DNA from: Microcebus murinus
Lineage: Eukaryota > Chordata > Mammalia > Primates > Cheirogaleidae
Assembly (NCBI RefSeq): GCF_040939455.1
Contig: NC_134108.1
Coordinates: forward strand, 51,211,501 to 51,275,500
DNA length: 64,000 nt
Direction of reading: 5' to 3'
A model generated the notes under the pieces. That model had not been told where the DNA came from. It saw nothing but the letters and a program-made list of their open reading frames with translations, and searched no databases. Shown here piece after piece: positions 1-14,321 of the stretch; the stretch's first letter is position 1, and each line of letters begins with the position of its first letter. The position numbers and the translations under genes were made by a program.

Positions 1-205
1 CCAATATGATGGTTTCAGGAGGTGGAGCCTTTGGGAGGTAATTAATCAGGTGATGAGGGTAGAGCACTCATGAGTGAGATTAATGTTCTGACCAGGCAAC
101 AGATCTGCCAGGCACCTTGACCTTGCACTCCAGCCTCCAGAACTTGAGAAATAAATTTCTGTATGTCTCTGTTTATTTGTTATAGCAGTTTGAACTAAGT
201 TGACT
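1..205 (-). repeat. MaLR-type LTR fragment
   Basis: The sequence reads like the reverse complement of a mammalian MaLR (MLT1/MST-like) LTR. It has the 'gatggttt..aggaggtggagcctttggg' block, a lysed-codon-free middle, and ends in 'ccagaacttgagaaataaat' and 'gttatagcag'. The same blocks recur at 53.04-53.40 kb. The element is cut by the window edge. Subfamily not assigned. Confidence 0.6.
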
Positions 206-795
206 TAAAGAAAAAGATAAAAGAAAGGATTTTTTGAAAGGATTTGGGGTAGCTCACAGATGTACAGAAAAGCTGAAGAACCACATCTGGGAATGGGAAG
301 AAGGAAAGCAGCTGTAGCAATCTGGAACCAGCTACATGAAACCCTATTCACATTCCTCAGCTCTACCAGCTTTCTATCTTTGGGGCATTTTGCTCAAATT
401 TCAGATTCTGGAAAATAATTCAATGATTCTCTCTTGGGTAGCTTGTCTTCCCTTGGACTGGAGGAAGGCAGGACACTTTGAGTGACAGTCCCACCAAGCC
501 TGCACATGGTATAGCAGGAAACCCAGAGAAAGGGAATCAGTAGCCAGAATGTTGTAGGTGGCACAAAGAGTAACAACAACAAGTATGACAAAAACAGCTG
601 TTCAGTATGAGCAAGGCATTTCTTTTCAGTTATATTTCTTCAGTGTTCCTTGGTATTTTATAGTTTTTAAAGCTTAATTTGCATATTTTAATACTTATTT
701 AGCTAATTTCTAGGTGTTTTATGCATTTTGTTTCTATTGCAAATAACATCTTTTTGGTCTTTTTACATAGTTATTGTAAACATATAAGAAAGCTT

Positions 796-1121
<326 letters not shown>

Positions 1122-1384
1122 AAGAAAGCTTTATGTTTTTATGTTAATCTGACCACCTAATCAAATTCTCTTAATAATTCTAATACCTTTGTATTTTAGC
1201 CTATCATATTTTTCACATATGCAGTTACATCTTCTGAAAATGACCATTTTTATCTCATTTCCAATATTTTATATCTCTTTTTCCCCTTTCTAATTGTTTT
1301 GGCTAGTATTTCTACAATAAGATTAAATAGTATATTACCTTGCCTTGTTCATTATATTTATGGAAATGGTTCATATATTTTATT

Positions 1385-1700
1385 ACTAAATGTCATATTA
1401 TTATATATTTTTAATTGCTAAATTAAAATTGTATATACTTATTGTGTACAACTTAACATTTTGAAATATGTAGACATTGTAGAAGTGCTAAATGGAACTA
1501 ATTGGCATATGCATTACCTCATATACTTATCATTTTGTGGTGAAAACACTTAAAAATCTACTCTGAGTGATTTTTCAAGAGTACAACACATTGTCATTAA
1601 CGGTAGTTAATGACCATACTATAGGTCTCTTGAATTTATTCTTTATATCTAACTAAAATTTTGTATCCTTTGACCAACATTTCCCCAACCCCCCACCATT
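1385..1700 (+). repeat. L1 3'UTR-like stretch
   Basis: Resembles the sense 3' end of older L1 families (tgtgtacaacttaacatttt ... 'gaccaacatttccccaaccc'). A related copy lies at 5.03-5.33 kb. Non-coding and decayed. Confidence 0.5.
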
Positions 1701-1936
1701 ATAAATACATAATTTATCATGTTCAAAATATTCTGTTGCTATTTTATAACTATAATCTTGGTCTTAAGAGGTGAAATATTTATATACTCTGAAGAGAAAC
1801 AAGAATATTGTTCTTGGCTTTAAATTGGCAATTGATGTGAATTTTATTAACATATTAACTGCCATGAGAGTTGTATTTAACTCACTCTAGTTTTGACCTC
1901 AGAACCATGTGAAGCATGTATAAAAAACATGTATAC

Positions 1937-2617
<681 letters not shown>

Positions 2618-3351
2618 AAAAAACATGTATAAAATCTTACTTGTTGATGTTCTTATTGTTACAATTAAATTCTAAAAATGTGGATTAAATGAATAGAAGT
2701 CAATAAATTTCATTTTTTCTATTTATGTTTATCTTTAAATTTCACTCAAAATTTTTATTCTATTTTTGTAATAAAACACTGTGGCCCCAATGAAAAGTTT
2801 CTGGGTTTTTTTGTGTGTGGCAGTGAATGTGTTAAATGTCTTTTTGGAATTTCTTGAGATAATGTGATTTTTCACCTTTAAAATTTTTTATGATGAATTA
2901 TATTAATAAAATTCATATGTCAAACAATCTTTACATATTTGAAACGAACTCCACTTGGTCTGGTATACAATTCTGTTAAGTTAATGCTGGATTCTACTTG
3001 TTAATTTCTTACTTAGGATGATTATAGATTGATTTGTAATTTTTTCCTACTTTTGCTTTCAGTATTATGCTGGCTGTCAAAAATATTTGGAATAGGAAAA
3101 AAATAATAAAATTAATAAGTAAATAAAAATATCAAGTCACTCACACTTGAAAAGAAAAAAAAAGAAAAAAAATTTGGAAAGCTTCCATTCTTTTATTATG
3201 CTCTGGAATAGTTTCAATAAGCAGAGATAAGAATTACTTTTCTTGGTGATTTCAAAGAATTCACATGTGAAATCATGTGGACCTGAAGCTTGTGAAAGTG
3301 CTTTGTCAAGTTCTCCATCCTCTCCTCCATTCATTTGGAGTCAAATTTTCT

Positions 3352-3494
3352 TTCTTTTTTTTTTCTTTTCTTTTTTTAGAGATGGGGGTCTCACTCTTGC
3401 TCAGGCTGGTCTCGAACTCCTGAGATCAAATGATCCTCCCTCCTCAGCCTTCCAGAGTGCTAGGATTAACAGGCATGAGCTACCATGCCTGGCC
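3352..3494 (-). repeat. Alu-like single arm (monomer)
   Basis: Only one arm is present on the minus strand, with a T-rich stretch in front. It is flanked by ggagtcaaattttct (3337-3351 and 3496-3510), so it inserted as a monomer rather than by later deletion of a dimer. Confidence 0.8.
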
Positions 3495-3660
3495 TGGAGT
3501 CAAATTTTCTAATTCGTATATTCCCAGAAAATTGTTCGTTGCATTCAGGTTTTGCCTATTAATACGTTTACATGAAGTATCCGTCTATAATTACATTTAA
3601 TTTCCTCTTGCCTATGCCTTTTTTGGTCTTTCCTAATTTTGTATATCTGAGATGAATATA

Positions 3661-4004
3661 TTTTTTTGTTTGTTTGTTTGTTTTTCTTTCTTTGAGACAG
3701 AGTCTCACTTAGTTGCCCAGGCTAGAGTGAGTGCCCTGGCGTCAGCCTAGCTCACAGCAACCTCAAACTCCTGGGCTCAAGCAATTGTCCTGCCGAGTAG
3801 CTGGGACTACAGGCATGCGCCAACATGCCCGGCTAATTTTTTCTCTATATATATATTAGTTGGCCAATTAATTTCTTTCTATTTATAGTAGAGACAGGGT
3901 CTCGCTTTCGCTGAGGCTGGTTTCGAATTCCTGAGCTCAAAGGATCCGCCCGCCTCGGCCTCCCAGAGTGCTAGGATTACAGGCATAAGCCACCTTGCCT
4001 GGCC
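3661..4004 (-). repeat. Dimeric Alu SINE
   Basis: Minus-strand full-length Alu flanked by ctgagatgaatata (3647-3660 and 4005-4018). The tail is (GTTT)n-rich on the plus strand. Confidence 0.93.
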
Positions 4005-4361
4005 CTGAGATGAATATAATTTAAATGTTTCCAGCATGTTACTATTAAAGGACTATTTTGGTGGATCCTTTGTGATGTGAATAGGGTTTCTTGGAGGGTT
4101 CTTAAAAGCTTACTATGTACCATTTTTCCATCTTTAATTCAGAAAATATTTAGTGTCTCATAAAATGTTGCTGCTTTTGAATTTGTGAATAATTTTTAGT
4201 TTTATGAAAATAGAGTCTAAATATTCCCGACTAGTCTCAAACCCAGATAAGAAAGGAATTGAGGCAACTAGCCTGCTTGCCTTTTGTGGTTTCAGAGTCA
4301 ACACAGATGAGGAGCAAAGCTGATCTGGACAAGTGAGGCCTCATGTTAAAAATGTATTCTT

Positions 4362-4711
4362 CTGGCTGGGCACGGTGGCTCACGCCTGTAATCCTAGCAC
4401 TCTGGGAGGCTGAGGCGGGTGGATCACTCAAGATCAGTAGTTTGAAACCAGTCTGAGCAAGAGCGAGACCCCGTCTCTACTAAAAAAAAAAAAAAAAGAA
4501 AAAAAAAGAAAGAAAGAAATTAATTGGCCAACTAAAAATATATAGAAGAAATTAGCTGGGCATGGTGGCATATGCCTGTAGCCCCAGCTACTTAGGAGGC
4601 TGAGGCAGAAGGATCACTTAAGCCCCGGAGTTTGAGGTTGCTGTGAGCTAGGCTGATGCCACGGCATTGTAGCACAGGCAACAGAGTAAGATTTGTAACT
4701 CTGTCTCAAAA
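4362..4711 (+). repeat. Dimeric Alu with expanded middle A-run
   Basis: Complete Alu. The linker between the arms is expanded to A15 plus (GAAA)n near 4482-4519. The stretch near 4665-4700 (gcattgtagcacaggcaaca) shows loss of part of the usual 'actctagcctgggcaa' block. Confidence 0.92.
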
Positions 4712-5034
4712 AAAAAAGAAGGGTTCTTCCAATAATAAGAAAAGATTTCACCTTCTTGGTTCTAGTCATATAAAAACAAACCTTTTTTATTTATTTTTTT
4801 CTTTTTTATTTTTTTTACGCTTTCAATTCACGAAGATAAACAAACCTTTTTTAAATTGAAATATTTATTTAGACAATTGTAAACTCATACAAAGTTGTAA
4901 GAAATAATACAGAAATATACTGTGAACATTTTGCCCAGTTTTTCCCAATGACAATATTTTGCAAAACTATGGTGTAATATCACAATTAGGATGTTGACAT
5001 TCATCCACCCATGTTTTAAAAAGATTATTGTAGG

Positions 5035-5330
5035 GTGTTTTAAAAATTTAATGTTATTTTTAATTGAAAAATCATAATTGTATGCATAATTGTAAAATGT
5101 GGTGTTTTAATATATGTTTGCAATATGGAAAGATTAGGTCAGATTAATACATCCATCGCCTTGATTACGTATCATTTTTTGTGGTGAGATATTTGAAATT
5201 TACTCTGAGTTATTTTGAAATATACAATCCATTAGTATTGACTATAGTCATGCTCCTATGCAATAGATCTCAAAACTTATTCCTCTTATCCATCTGAAAC
5301 TTTATGCCCTGTGACCAACAACTCCCCATT
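5035..5330 (+). repeat. L1 3'UTR-like stretch
   Basis: Shares blocks with 1.39-1.70 kb: a 'tcattttttgtggtgaga' segment, 'atttactctgagttatttt', and 'gaccaacaactccccatt'. Sense orientation, non-coding. The following 5480-5760 segment ('ctggtaacctcttacttatc', 'gagtaatattccacggtatg') also looks like old L1 material. Confidence 0.5.
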
Positions 5331-5393
5331 CACTTCCTCCTCCATCAATGCACCAACCTTACTCACATTTCCGCGGTTTTACTTGCATTCATT

Positions 5394-5420
5394 TGTGTGT
5401 GTGTGTGTGTGTGTGTGTGT
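5394..5420. repeat. (TG)n microsatellite
   Basis: About 13 consecutive TG units inside old L1-like sequence. Confidence 0.95.
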
Positions 5421-5759
5421 ATTTAGTTCTGTGTGATTTTGTCACACAGGGAGGTTTGGGTGTCTACCATCACAGCCAAGATACAGAACAGATCTATCCC
5501 CACAAGGATGCCCTTTTATAATTACCCCAACCCCTCCCTTTCCCATCTCCATCCCTAACCCCTGGTAACCTCTTACTTATCTGTCTTCCATTTCTAAGAT
5601 TTTGTCATTTCAAAATATTTTATAGGTGAAATCATATAATATGTAACCTTTTGGGATTCACATTTTTGCTGAGCATAAAATTCCCTGGAGATCTGTCCAA
5701 GTTTCACATGTTCCAATAGTTTATTCCATTTTATTGCTGAGTAATATTCCACGGTATGT

Positions 5760-7089
5760 ATATGATTCCAGTTTCAGACAAAACAAACTTTTCTAACTGA
5801 GGCTGAAACCAAGCACTAAGTAGAAAATGCCCTAGGATGAGAGTTTGCCAGTTCAATGATTGGTCTGCAACCAGACGTTTGAGAATAAAATGATATCCAT
5901 ATCTCATGCAATATACAAAAAAACCAAAGCAGAACAAAAACTAAGAAAGTGCCCAGCAAGACTTGCTTTTTATTTTGTGTTGCAACTCCAGTTGCAATTA
6001 CCCTGAGTTCCTGGAAAATCCAGTTCTTGCCTTCAGAGTGAAGCCATGGCAGAAGGCAGAAGCTTGACAGGTTGTCTTGGTTCAATGCCCAGATAGCAAG
6101 AGGAGAGTTCTCATCTCCAAATATCAGAACCTTCCAAGTGGTCTTGATCACAGTTCTCACTTCATAAAAGAAAGAACTTTTTCCCAAGAGAGTTAAATGA
6201 CTTGCCTAAGGTCAGCCAGCTGTTTTTATCCTGAGCCAATGCTACAGTCTTCCCGCCACTTGAATAAATGGCTTGGTTTTATATTTCATTTTACAAATGG
6301 AGTCCTGGCCTTTTGGCGTTATCAAGACTGCGTAACTAACTTTTGTGCACAGTGAAAGCCCACAAAAATTCAGAGCCAAAAACAGGCCTGGTAATCCCTG
6401 ACTGCCTCACCTGCCTGGGCCACCTTGACTTTCAACTTTGCCTGACTTAGCCTTCGTGACATTTCCTCCCAGGAGTTGCCACTGTACTAGGTGCTCCTTG
6501 GAGCCAGGGATGAGTGGTCACAGTTTACTAACTGGACAAAGATTTAACCTGAGGCTTTGAAGTCTGGAAGTTTCCTAAAGTAAGAATTCTGAACATTTTG
6601 TTTTAACTTTTATTTATAGATACAGGGCATCATGCTATGTATATATTTATTAATCATAATCCAACCATTCCTAGTCATATTACGCACAATAATTTAAACT
6701 ACTGACCTCAATGCAATTCCATAAGAACTCAGAGCATTTCTGAAATTTGCAAATAAAATTAAGTACAGTAATAAACATAGATAGTAATGCAGCATCTCTT
6801 TCTTCTAAGGAAATGAAGCAAGCTCTAATCAGCACCTCTGGGATAGACACGGGAGATAAAAAGATGAAAGATGGCCATGTGTTGGCCACCGTGCTAAGCA
6901 CTTTGCAATAAATAATAACCTCTGGTTCTGCCAGCAGCAAGTGCTGGAACCAAGTCTCAATCCTAGGTCTAGCTGGCTGTTTTTTGCCACAAGCCTCTAT
7001 GGCCCTCAGGAACACACATTCTGCCAGAGGCCACAATCTGGAAGAAATGGTCTCTGCATTCTTTTGAGAGTCAATTACATGTTGTATTA
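5760..7089. other. Non-genic stretch with MIR-like pieces
   Basis: No gene is recognised. MIR-like core motifs occur near 6185-6225 (taaatgacttgcctaaggtc) and 6885-6960 (ccgtgctaagcactttgcaa). Minus-strand open frames of 123 and 140 codons here show no domain, no good start context and no codon bias that I can see, and are left out. Confidence 0.45.
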
Positions 7090-7788
7090 CAGCAGTCCCC
7101 ATTATCCTCAGTTTCCCTGTCCAGACTTAACCATAGTCTGAAAATATTAAATGGAAAATTCCAGAAAGAAATAATTCATAAGTTTTAAATTGCATGCCGT
7201 TCTGAGAAGTGTGATGAAATCTCGCACAAATCCGCTGTGTCTTGCCGTGGGCTCGGATCATGCCTTTGTCCAGCAGATTCACCCTGTAGAAGCTCCTGTC
7301 CAGTCAGTCATTTCATAGCCGTTGGTGATCCCATCAGCTGTCGAGGTATAGCAGTCCCTGTGTCCAAGGAACCCTTATTTGACTTAACAATGGCCCCAAA
7401 GCGCAACAGTGGTGATGCTGGTAATTCAGATGTGAAGAGAAGCTGTAAAATGCTTCAAGTGAAAAGGTAAAAGTTCTCAAATTTAAGGGGGGAAAAAATT
7501 CTAGACTGAGGTTCCTGAGATCTATGGTAAGAACAAGCCTTCTATCCATAAGATTGTGAAAAAGGAAAAAGAAATTCATGCTAGTTTGCTGTTCCCCCTA
7601 AACTGCAAAAGTTACTGCCACAGTGTGTGACAAGTGCTCAGTTAAAACGGGAACAACATTGCATTTGTGGGTGGAAGACCTGAACAGAAATGAGCTGCAC
7701 TTGTGGCAATCGGGGTTGGTACTATATGAGGTTTCAAGTATCTACTGGGGGTCTTGGACCGTGTCCCCTCAGGTAGGGGGGACAACTA
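7090..7788 (+). mobile_element. Tigger (pogo-type) DNA transposon remnant
   Basis: About 700 bp with inverted ends: cagcagtccccattatcc at the left and a G-rich aggtaggggggacaacta at the right, next to TA dinucleotides, as expected for pogo/Tigger elements. Inside is a start of a transposase-like frame, MAPKRNSGDAGNSDVKRS (7390 onward), matching the N-terminal DNA-binding region of Tigger/CENP-B-like transposases. Frameshifts follow and the catalytic DDE domain is missing, so it is a non-autonomous fossil. Confidence 0.8.
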
Positions 7789-9839
7789 TAGGCGGAAGCT
7801 TTTCAGTTGCCAGGTACAGAAACCCAGCTTTGAATAGGCTTAAGGTAAACTGGGTATTTTTGTGTCTCACAAAAGGAGGGACAGGGATGTGGCTAGGGCT
7901 CCCAGAGCAGGGCTACTGCAGTCGGCCCTACCCCCAGCCCTGCACGTTGGCCTCTTCCTCTTCTGCGCAGGGCCTTCCTTCTTAAAGCAGGCAGGGCGGC
8001 CACAGGCACCTTCAAACCACAGCGAGCTGTCTGTGACTTGGGCAGCAAAGCCCTCCTTCCAAACCCAGTAGCTGCTGGATAAAATCTTGGGGCAGGACTC
8101 TTGAATGTCATTCCCATCCCTGGCCTGATCCCTGACGACAGAGGGGCAGAGTGCGTGCTTACTAGATACCTGGGCGCATGCCCACCTCCAGTGTGGGGGC
8201 ACAGTCAGTTCCCAGGGAAGAGGGCAGAACAGGTGTGTCCGACAAAGACCGTAAACGGTGTATGCATCAACTAGTATAAGGGTTGGCTGTGGTCCAGGTA
8301 AGTATTTCGGACGATATGCGCCCTTGGTTTTCAGACAGTGAATATAGTGGATCTATGAATATAGTGGATAAAGTCATGCATTTAGGGAGGCCGCCTGGCT
8401 GCTCAGATGGAGTGTCACAGGAGGCTGGCACCTGCGTGGGCCCCTATATTCCAGACTCTTCAGTATGTGCTTTGCTCATCAGCTCAGGGGGATTCCTACA
8501 CATCAAACACACTCACCCAAGACTACCGTGCAAACCAATTAGTTCACAGTAAAGGAAACAAACCTCGAGAACACTTACCTACCTTCAAGCTAACTGGAAG
8601 GACGAATGATTCATCAGAATGTTGTAGGATGAGCAGAGGATCAAGGAATCAAAGGCGGCAGGGAGGTGCCCTGGTGATGCTTAGTGAACTTTTTTTGCTT
8701 CTCAAAGGGCACAAATTGCCATCAAGTAACATCCCAGGTGCTTTCTCTCTCTCTCTCTGTCTCTCTCTGTCTCTCTCTGTCTCTCTCTCTCTCTCCAGAA
8801 TCTCTGGCCTGGGTGCAGTACAGTTTTAACACTGACAACTGAATTCCTGCTTGCGGGCTCTGCTCTTGTAGATTCCATACAGATGTCATCCTTTTGTTTA
8901 CAGCTTGGTTAGGTGAAGGCTTGATTTTGCGAAAGCTTCAGAGACAATATCATCCTGCTTCCTTTCCCAAGACTATGGCAATAGCAACCATGTACTGAAT
9001 GCTTAATGGATACTAGCACTTTTTTGTCTCTAAGGCTATATTCAAATTTTTTAATTGAAATGTTTAAATATAATTTTAATTTTTGATAAAGAAATATATG
9101 TCCTTTTTTTAAGTTAAATAGTTATTTGGGCTTTATTATGAAAATAGTCTGGTCTCTTGCTTCCCCATTCCTGATTCCTATCCCTGAGAGGCAAACATTT
9201 TCAACCTTTTAAGTTGGCTTTTTTTTTTTTTTTTTACTATTTTCCCTTGTGTTTTCAAATGATATGCTTTTACTGCTATTTCTTGACATTTGCATTTTGG
9301 ATCTACGTTGCTTTCTTTCTATGGAAGATGAGGACTTAGATTTTTTGCAGCTCTGTTTCCACCCCACACTTTGCTTTTATCCCATCTCCCAGAGAGTTGA
9401 CACACACTTTTTAAAGTTAAATCATCACTTAGAGTTTGCATAATTGTGGTTCTGAGGATGTTATACATAAGTAGTAAATATAGCAATCTTTTCCTGTACA
9501 TTTCTCTTTATACAATATTGGTAGTTCATTCCTTCTAGTAGTTTTATTTTTTTTAAAAGGGGGAACATGGGAGATAAAAAATTTAAAACTGTAGAGCCTG
9601 AAAATATCTATTTTCTGCTGCACATGTGATCGATAGTTCTGGGTACAATTCTAGTTTGGAAACTATTTCCCCTTTGTATTATAAAGGCATTGTCCCTTGT
9701 CTTCTAGGTTCCAAAAAAGTCTGCTGTCACTCTAATTCCTTATTCTTTGTATGTGACTTGCTTTTTTCTTTGTCTTTAGAAGCTTTTAGGATAGTCTCTT
9801 TATCTTTGACAAGATATGGGATATATATGTAGATTTTGA
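7789..9839. other. Non-genic stretch with (CT)n tract
   Basis: Nothing recognisable except a pyrimidine repeat (tctctctg)n at about 8742-8796 and a T-run at 9222-9236. Short open frames on both strands (up to 140 codons) show no family signature. Confidence 0.5.
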
Positions 9840-11500
9840 ATAGGTAACATAATACATTCACACTGTTCTAAATTCAAAAGTGTGCAAAAGGGTAGGAAGT
9901 AAAAATCTCCTTTCCAATTCTGTTCTCTAACCAACTAGTCTCTGGCACAAAGGCAATTGCTATTAGATATTTCTTAGGCCTGCCTTCCAGAGATATTCTG
10001 TGTATAAAAGCAAAAAAATATATACTTTTTTACAGAAGTGGTAACAATGGCAGATTATATTTCCCAAAGATGGCTCGAATGATACATTCTATCTGACCTG
10101 CTCTACTTACCATATGACATTGATACTCTTCCCAATAGCAATGATATTTATGTCCCCTCCCCTTGAATGGGATGACATTTGTGACTGCCTCAGCCAATAG
10201 GACACTGGGTCTTAAAGCCCAGCCACCTTGCTTGGAGGATGCTCAAGACATAGAGGCAATAATAGGTGATTTGACTGACAGCTCCAGCTGAGATCCTAGC
10301 CAACAGTCAGCATTAATCACCAGATGTGAGTGAAGACATCGGATGATATCAGCCTGCAGGTATCAATCACTTCAAATCTTTTCAGCTGAGGTCCAAGACA
10401 CAGAGCAGAGACAAATTGTCCACTGTGCCTTGCCAAGAAATTCCGACCCATAGAATTTGTGAGCATAATAAAAAAGACATTTTATTATGTTTGGGGATGT
10501 TTTGTTACACAAAAATAAATAACTAACACATATATTATATATCCTATTCTGTCCCTTGTTTTTAAAACTCACATTTTCCATTTCAGTTAACAACTAAGTA
10601 TATAAAACTTATTCTTTTTTGTTCTTGAATATTATGCCAGTTTGTAGATATACTATAATGTATTTAACCTATCTTCTATTGTATAGGCCTGTTTTTAATC
10701 TTTATCAATGATGCGGAGAATCGTCGTATATATAAGTAATTTCTCTTTTGTGAATACATCTACAGGAAAACATTTTGGAAGTGAAATGTCTGTCTAAAAT
10801 ATATATGTGTTTATAATTTTGGTAGGTTTTGCCAAATTGCCCACCATTAAGGTTATACCAATTTATCTACTGTCAGTATATGAGTACTTATTTCCACATA
10901 TATTTGCCAACATAGATGTTATAATGTTTAAAATATTTGTGAATTTTTTTTTTTTTTGACACAGAGTCTTTCTGTTGCCTAGGCTCGAGTGCTATGACGT
11001 CAGCTTAGCTCACAGCAACCTCAAATTCCTGGGCTCAAGTCATACTCCTGTCTCAGCCTCCCAAGTAGCTGGAATTACAGGTGAGCACCAGCAAGCCCAG
11101 CTAATTTTTTCCTATTTTTAGTAGTTTTGGGCTAATTTTTCTATTTTTAGTAGAGATGGGGGTCTTCCTCTTGCTCAGGGTGGTCTTGAACCCCTGACTT
11201 CAAGTGATCCTCTTGCCTTGGCCTCCCAGAGTGGTAGGATTATAGGCGTGAGCCACCACATGACCAGCCAAAATATTTGTTAATCTTATAGGTGAAAAGG
11301 GTATGGAAGTTTAATTTGTATTTTTCTCATTATAAGTGAAGCCGGTCACCTTTTCATATTTTAAGAGCCATTTAAAATTCCTTTTATGTAAACTTTTGCC
11401 AATATTTCTATTAAGTTGTTAATCTTATTGTTCACAGGAGCTCTTTATATTTTAGAGATAGAGCAGCCCTTATTTTGATTTGGTCACAAAATATTTATTC
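9840..11500 (-). repeat. Old antisense L1 3' end with inserts
   Basis: Resembles the antisense 3' end of old mammalian L1: 'gaataggtaacataatacat' near 9838, 'aggttttgccaaattgccca' near 10825, 'aggagctctttatattttag' near 11438. An unnamed repeat of about 500 bp (10040-10535, ending 'gttacacaaaaataaataac') and an Alu interrupt it. A second L1 of this type is at 47.49-48.54 kb. Confidence 0.55.
10941..11269 (-). repeat. Dimeric Alu SINE, older
   Basis: Minus-strand Alu with many substitutions. It lacks the ggccaactaatatata segment and has a duplicated 'ctatttttagtag' linker. Flanked by aaaatatttgt (10930-10940 and 11270-11280). Confidence 0.9.
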
Positions 11501-12884
11501 CTACTTTGTTGTTTGATGGTTAATTGCTTCTGGGTTTATCTTTGATGGTTGAAATTTTATGAAGAACTTGCTGTGAGTCCATCTGTTATGAACTGTTTTA
11601 ACTCTGATAAATATTGTTATTCCTTTAATAAATTCTTCCCTTTAGTTCTTTCTCTTCTTCCCCCCCCTGGATTTCTAATTAGTTGGATTATAGACCTCTT
11701 GGATTGACCTTTTAATTTTTTTCCATATTTTTCATTATTACTGGAAAGTACATTAACCTTTTTCTTCTAATTTGTTAACTAATGTCTTTTCAATTTGGCA
11801 ATCATATTTTCAATTTCTCAGAACTACTTCTTGTTTTCTGATTGTTCTTTTTTTCATAGCAATCTGTTCTTATTTTATGGATGAATTACATCTCCTGCTT
11901 CTCTGAGGATATTTATGATAATGTTGTAAAATTTTAAAAATTACTTTATTAATAATACATGTCTGTTTTCAATAAGATCCTTTTATACTGATTTTTTGTT
12001 CTGCTCTCTGTCTTCCTGTTAGTGGTTCTCAAATGTCTGGTAATCCTTGGACAGCCAAGACACAAGTACCCCGAAGCTGATCAGAAAGTCTAGGTGCGTG
12101 TGAGAGAGAGGAGAGGACGCATCGACTGGTGGGATTCACTGTAGAGAGAGAAGCCAACAAACAAACTTTTTTTTTTTAGAAATCCAAAATGTCAGTGTTT
12201 GTATGGGTTTTTTGTGAGTTGGTCAGTTTCCACAGAAATATTCCCTTCCTTGTTCTCCCAGTGAGTATATGCCCAGCTGTTGATGTTTTGATTGCCAGAT
12301 GGGGAAGAGCATTGGAAGATTCATTCAAAACTCCGACTTTCATTAAATCCTCATTTCCCCTACAGTCCTTTACCCTTACCTTCACCTGCATCTGCTACGT
12401 TCAAACCTCTCCTGTCCCAACCCTGCAGAGATCGAACCTTTCACTTTTTCACAGAGTTAGGAGTAGAAGTTGCCTGGCTTGGCAGGGGGAGGGGGAGATA
12501 GTATCCCGGGAAACTAACTGCTCCTTACACAGACTTCCAACACTCTTTTCTTTTTTTAATCCCTGCACGCACTCCGGCCTTCAAAGGTAGGCTTCTCCCT
12601 CTACTCTAGGGAATCTTTTCAGTCTGGGCGGAGGGAAGTCTTCCTTATTTATCCTGTAACCACCAAATCTTTTGTCTGTCCCTTCCCTTCCTTCAGAGCC
12701 TTGGCCTTTGGAATTCAAAAGTTGAGACCATAGGTTTCTTTTCTCAGCCTTCTGCCCTTATTCCCCTTTCATAATGACCTACATGACTGAATCAGATGAA
12801 AAAACTAAATGATAAAAGAATACTTGGGAAGAAAGTATCAGTTAATATTTCAAAACATGCTATCTTACTGCACTATTAGTATAT
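11500..12884. other. Non-genic stretch
   Basis: No gene or named repeat that I can support. An open frame of 133 codons at 12189-12590 (plus) overlaps another in a second frame and has no recognisable domain. Confidence 0.45.
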
Positions 12885-12889
12885 AGTAC

Positions 12890-13563
12890 TGTCTTAGCCA
12901 GCTCAGACCGCTATAACAAAAATACCATAGACTGGGTGTTAAATAACAGAAATTTACTGCTTACAGTTCTGGAGACTGGGAAGTTCAAGGTCAAGGTGCA
13001 GACAGATCCAGTTCCTAGTGAGGGCTCTCTTCCTGATTTGCAGGCAGCTGCCTTCTTGCTGCATCCTCATCAGCAGAGACATATCATGATCATCAATCTT
13101 GTTTCTCTTCTTCTTTTTTTTTTGAGACAGGATCTTCTTCTGTTACCACCCAGCTAGAGTGCAGTGGCGTCATCATATCTCACTGCAACCTCAAACTCCT
13201 GGGCTTAAGTGATCCTCCTGCCTCAGCCTCTCAAGAGCTGGAACTATAGGCATATACCACCATGGCTGGCTAATTTTTCTATTTTTTTGTAGAGGCAGGG
13301 TGTTGCTCTTGCTCTGGCTGGTCTCGAACTCCTGGCCTCAGGCAATCCTCCCATCTCAGCCTCCCAAAGTGCTAGGATTACAGGTGTGAGCCACCATACT
13401 CAGCCTCATTTCTCTTCTTATAAGGGCACTAGTTTCATTCTTGTGTGCTCCATTCTTATGACTTAATTACTTTCCAAAGGTCCCACTTCCAAATACCATT
13501 ACATTGGAGATTAGAGCTTCAACATATGAATTTTTTGTAGACACCAACATTCAGTCCATAGCA
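12890..13563 (+). repeat. MaLR solo LTR carrying an Alu
   Basis: Starts tgtcttagccagctcagacc, continues with the MaLR hallmark 'ctataacaaaaataccatag' and 'cagttctggagactgggaag', and ends 'cattcagtccatagca'. A 5-bp repeat agtac flanks it exactly (12885-12889 and 13564-13568). With the Alu removed the LTR is about 380 bp, typical for MLT1-like LTRs. Confidence 0.85.
13112..13408 (-). repeat. Alu inserted in the MaLR LTR
   Basis: Minus-strand older Alu (gagacaggatcttcttctgt ... 'gtgagccaccatactcagcc'). The LTR segment tttctcttctt flanks it on both sides (about 13100-13110 and 13409-13419), a target-site duplication. Confidence 0.9.
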
Positions 13564-13584
13564 AGTACCTACTAGGGGAAGACA

Positions 13585-13730
13585 GCAATTACATTTTCTA
13601 TTCAATCTTCTCAACAACCCATTCTATATACGAGGAAACTGAGGTTTAGAGAAGTTAAATAACTTGCCCAAAGTTACACAGTTAGTGTCACAGAGCATGG
13701 ATTTGGTACCTGATTTAATACAAGCCTATG
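13585..13730 (+). repeat. MIR SINE
   Basis: Core motif 'gaggaaactgaggtttagag' followed by 'taacttgcccaaagttacac', the conserved MIR centre. Confidence 0.75.
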
Positions 13731-14321
13731 TCCTTTTCAAGGTAGCAAGTAGTCTCCTGTAAGTTCATAATAAGCCTGTGAAAAGTAACAACTGGAATGT
13801 AGGATTTCTACTTCCTGTTTGACTAGATAGCAAAAGGAATTTTGACTTTACAATTTTTCAAAACTACTTATTTATTATGTCTCCTTATGTGGTTGTTGAG
13901 TTTTAATATATATCATCTTGTTCTCTTGGATATTTGGAGACCAGCACATGCATCTCAACAAATCAAACATATTTGGGGAGCCAAATATTTGTGTTGTTCA
14001 GCAGTATCTATATTTACTATTCAAACATCTGACAACTAACTTTCAGTGCTGGCACAATTTCCAACAAAATCCAACAAATTACAGATGCATTTTAAACAGT
14101 CTACTACATGACACAGATTTCCTGGTTTTAGTGAATCTCTCCCAAATATCTGGAAATGGAGCCAAACCTTTCACAAGCCAGTCTTGGTAGAGGTGGGTTC
14201 TGTCCAAGATGCCTTAGAGACCTCAGGATCTAAAATAAGGCCAATTTCCACTCATGTTCATTTCTTCATTGGATGCTGAGAACCAGGAAGGGGGTGAGAA
14301 AGGAGAAAAAATGTAGAGACT

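Noticed and set aside
7237..7470. Host gene with Tigger-derived DNA-binding domain
   Set aside because: The frame breaks shortly after the N-terminal motif and both inverted ends are still there, so it is a transposon fossil, not a domesticated gene.
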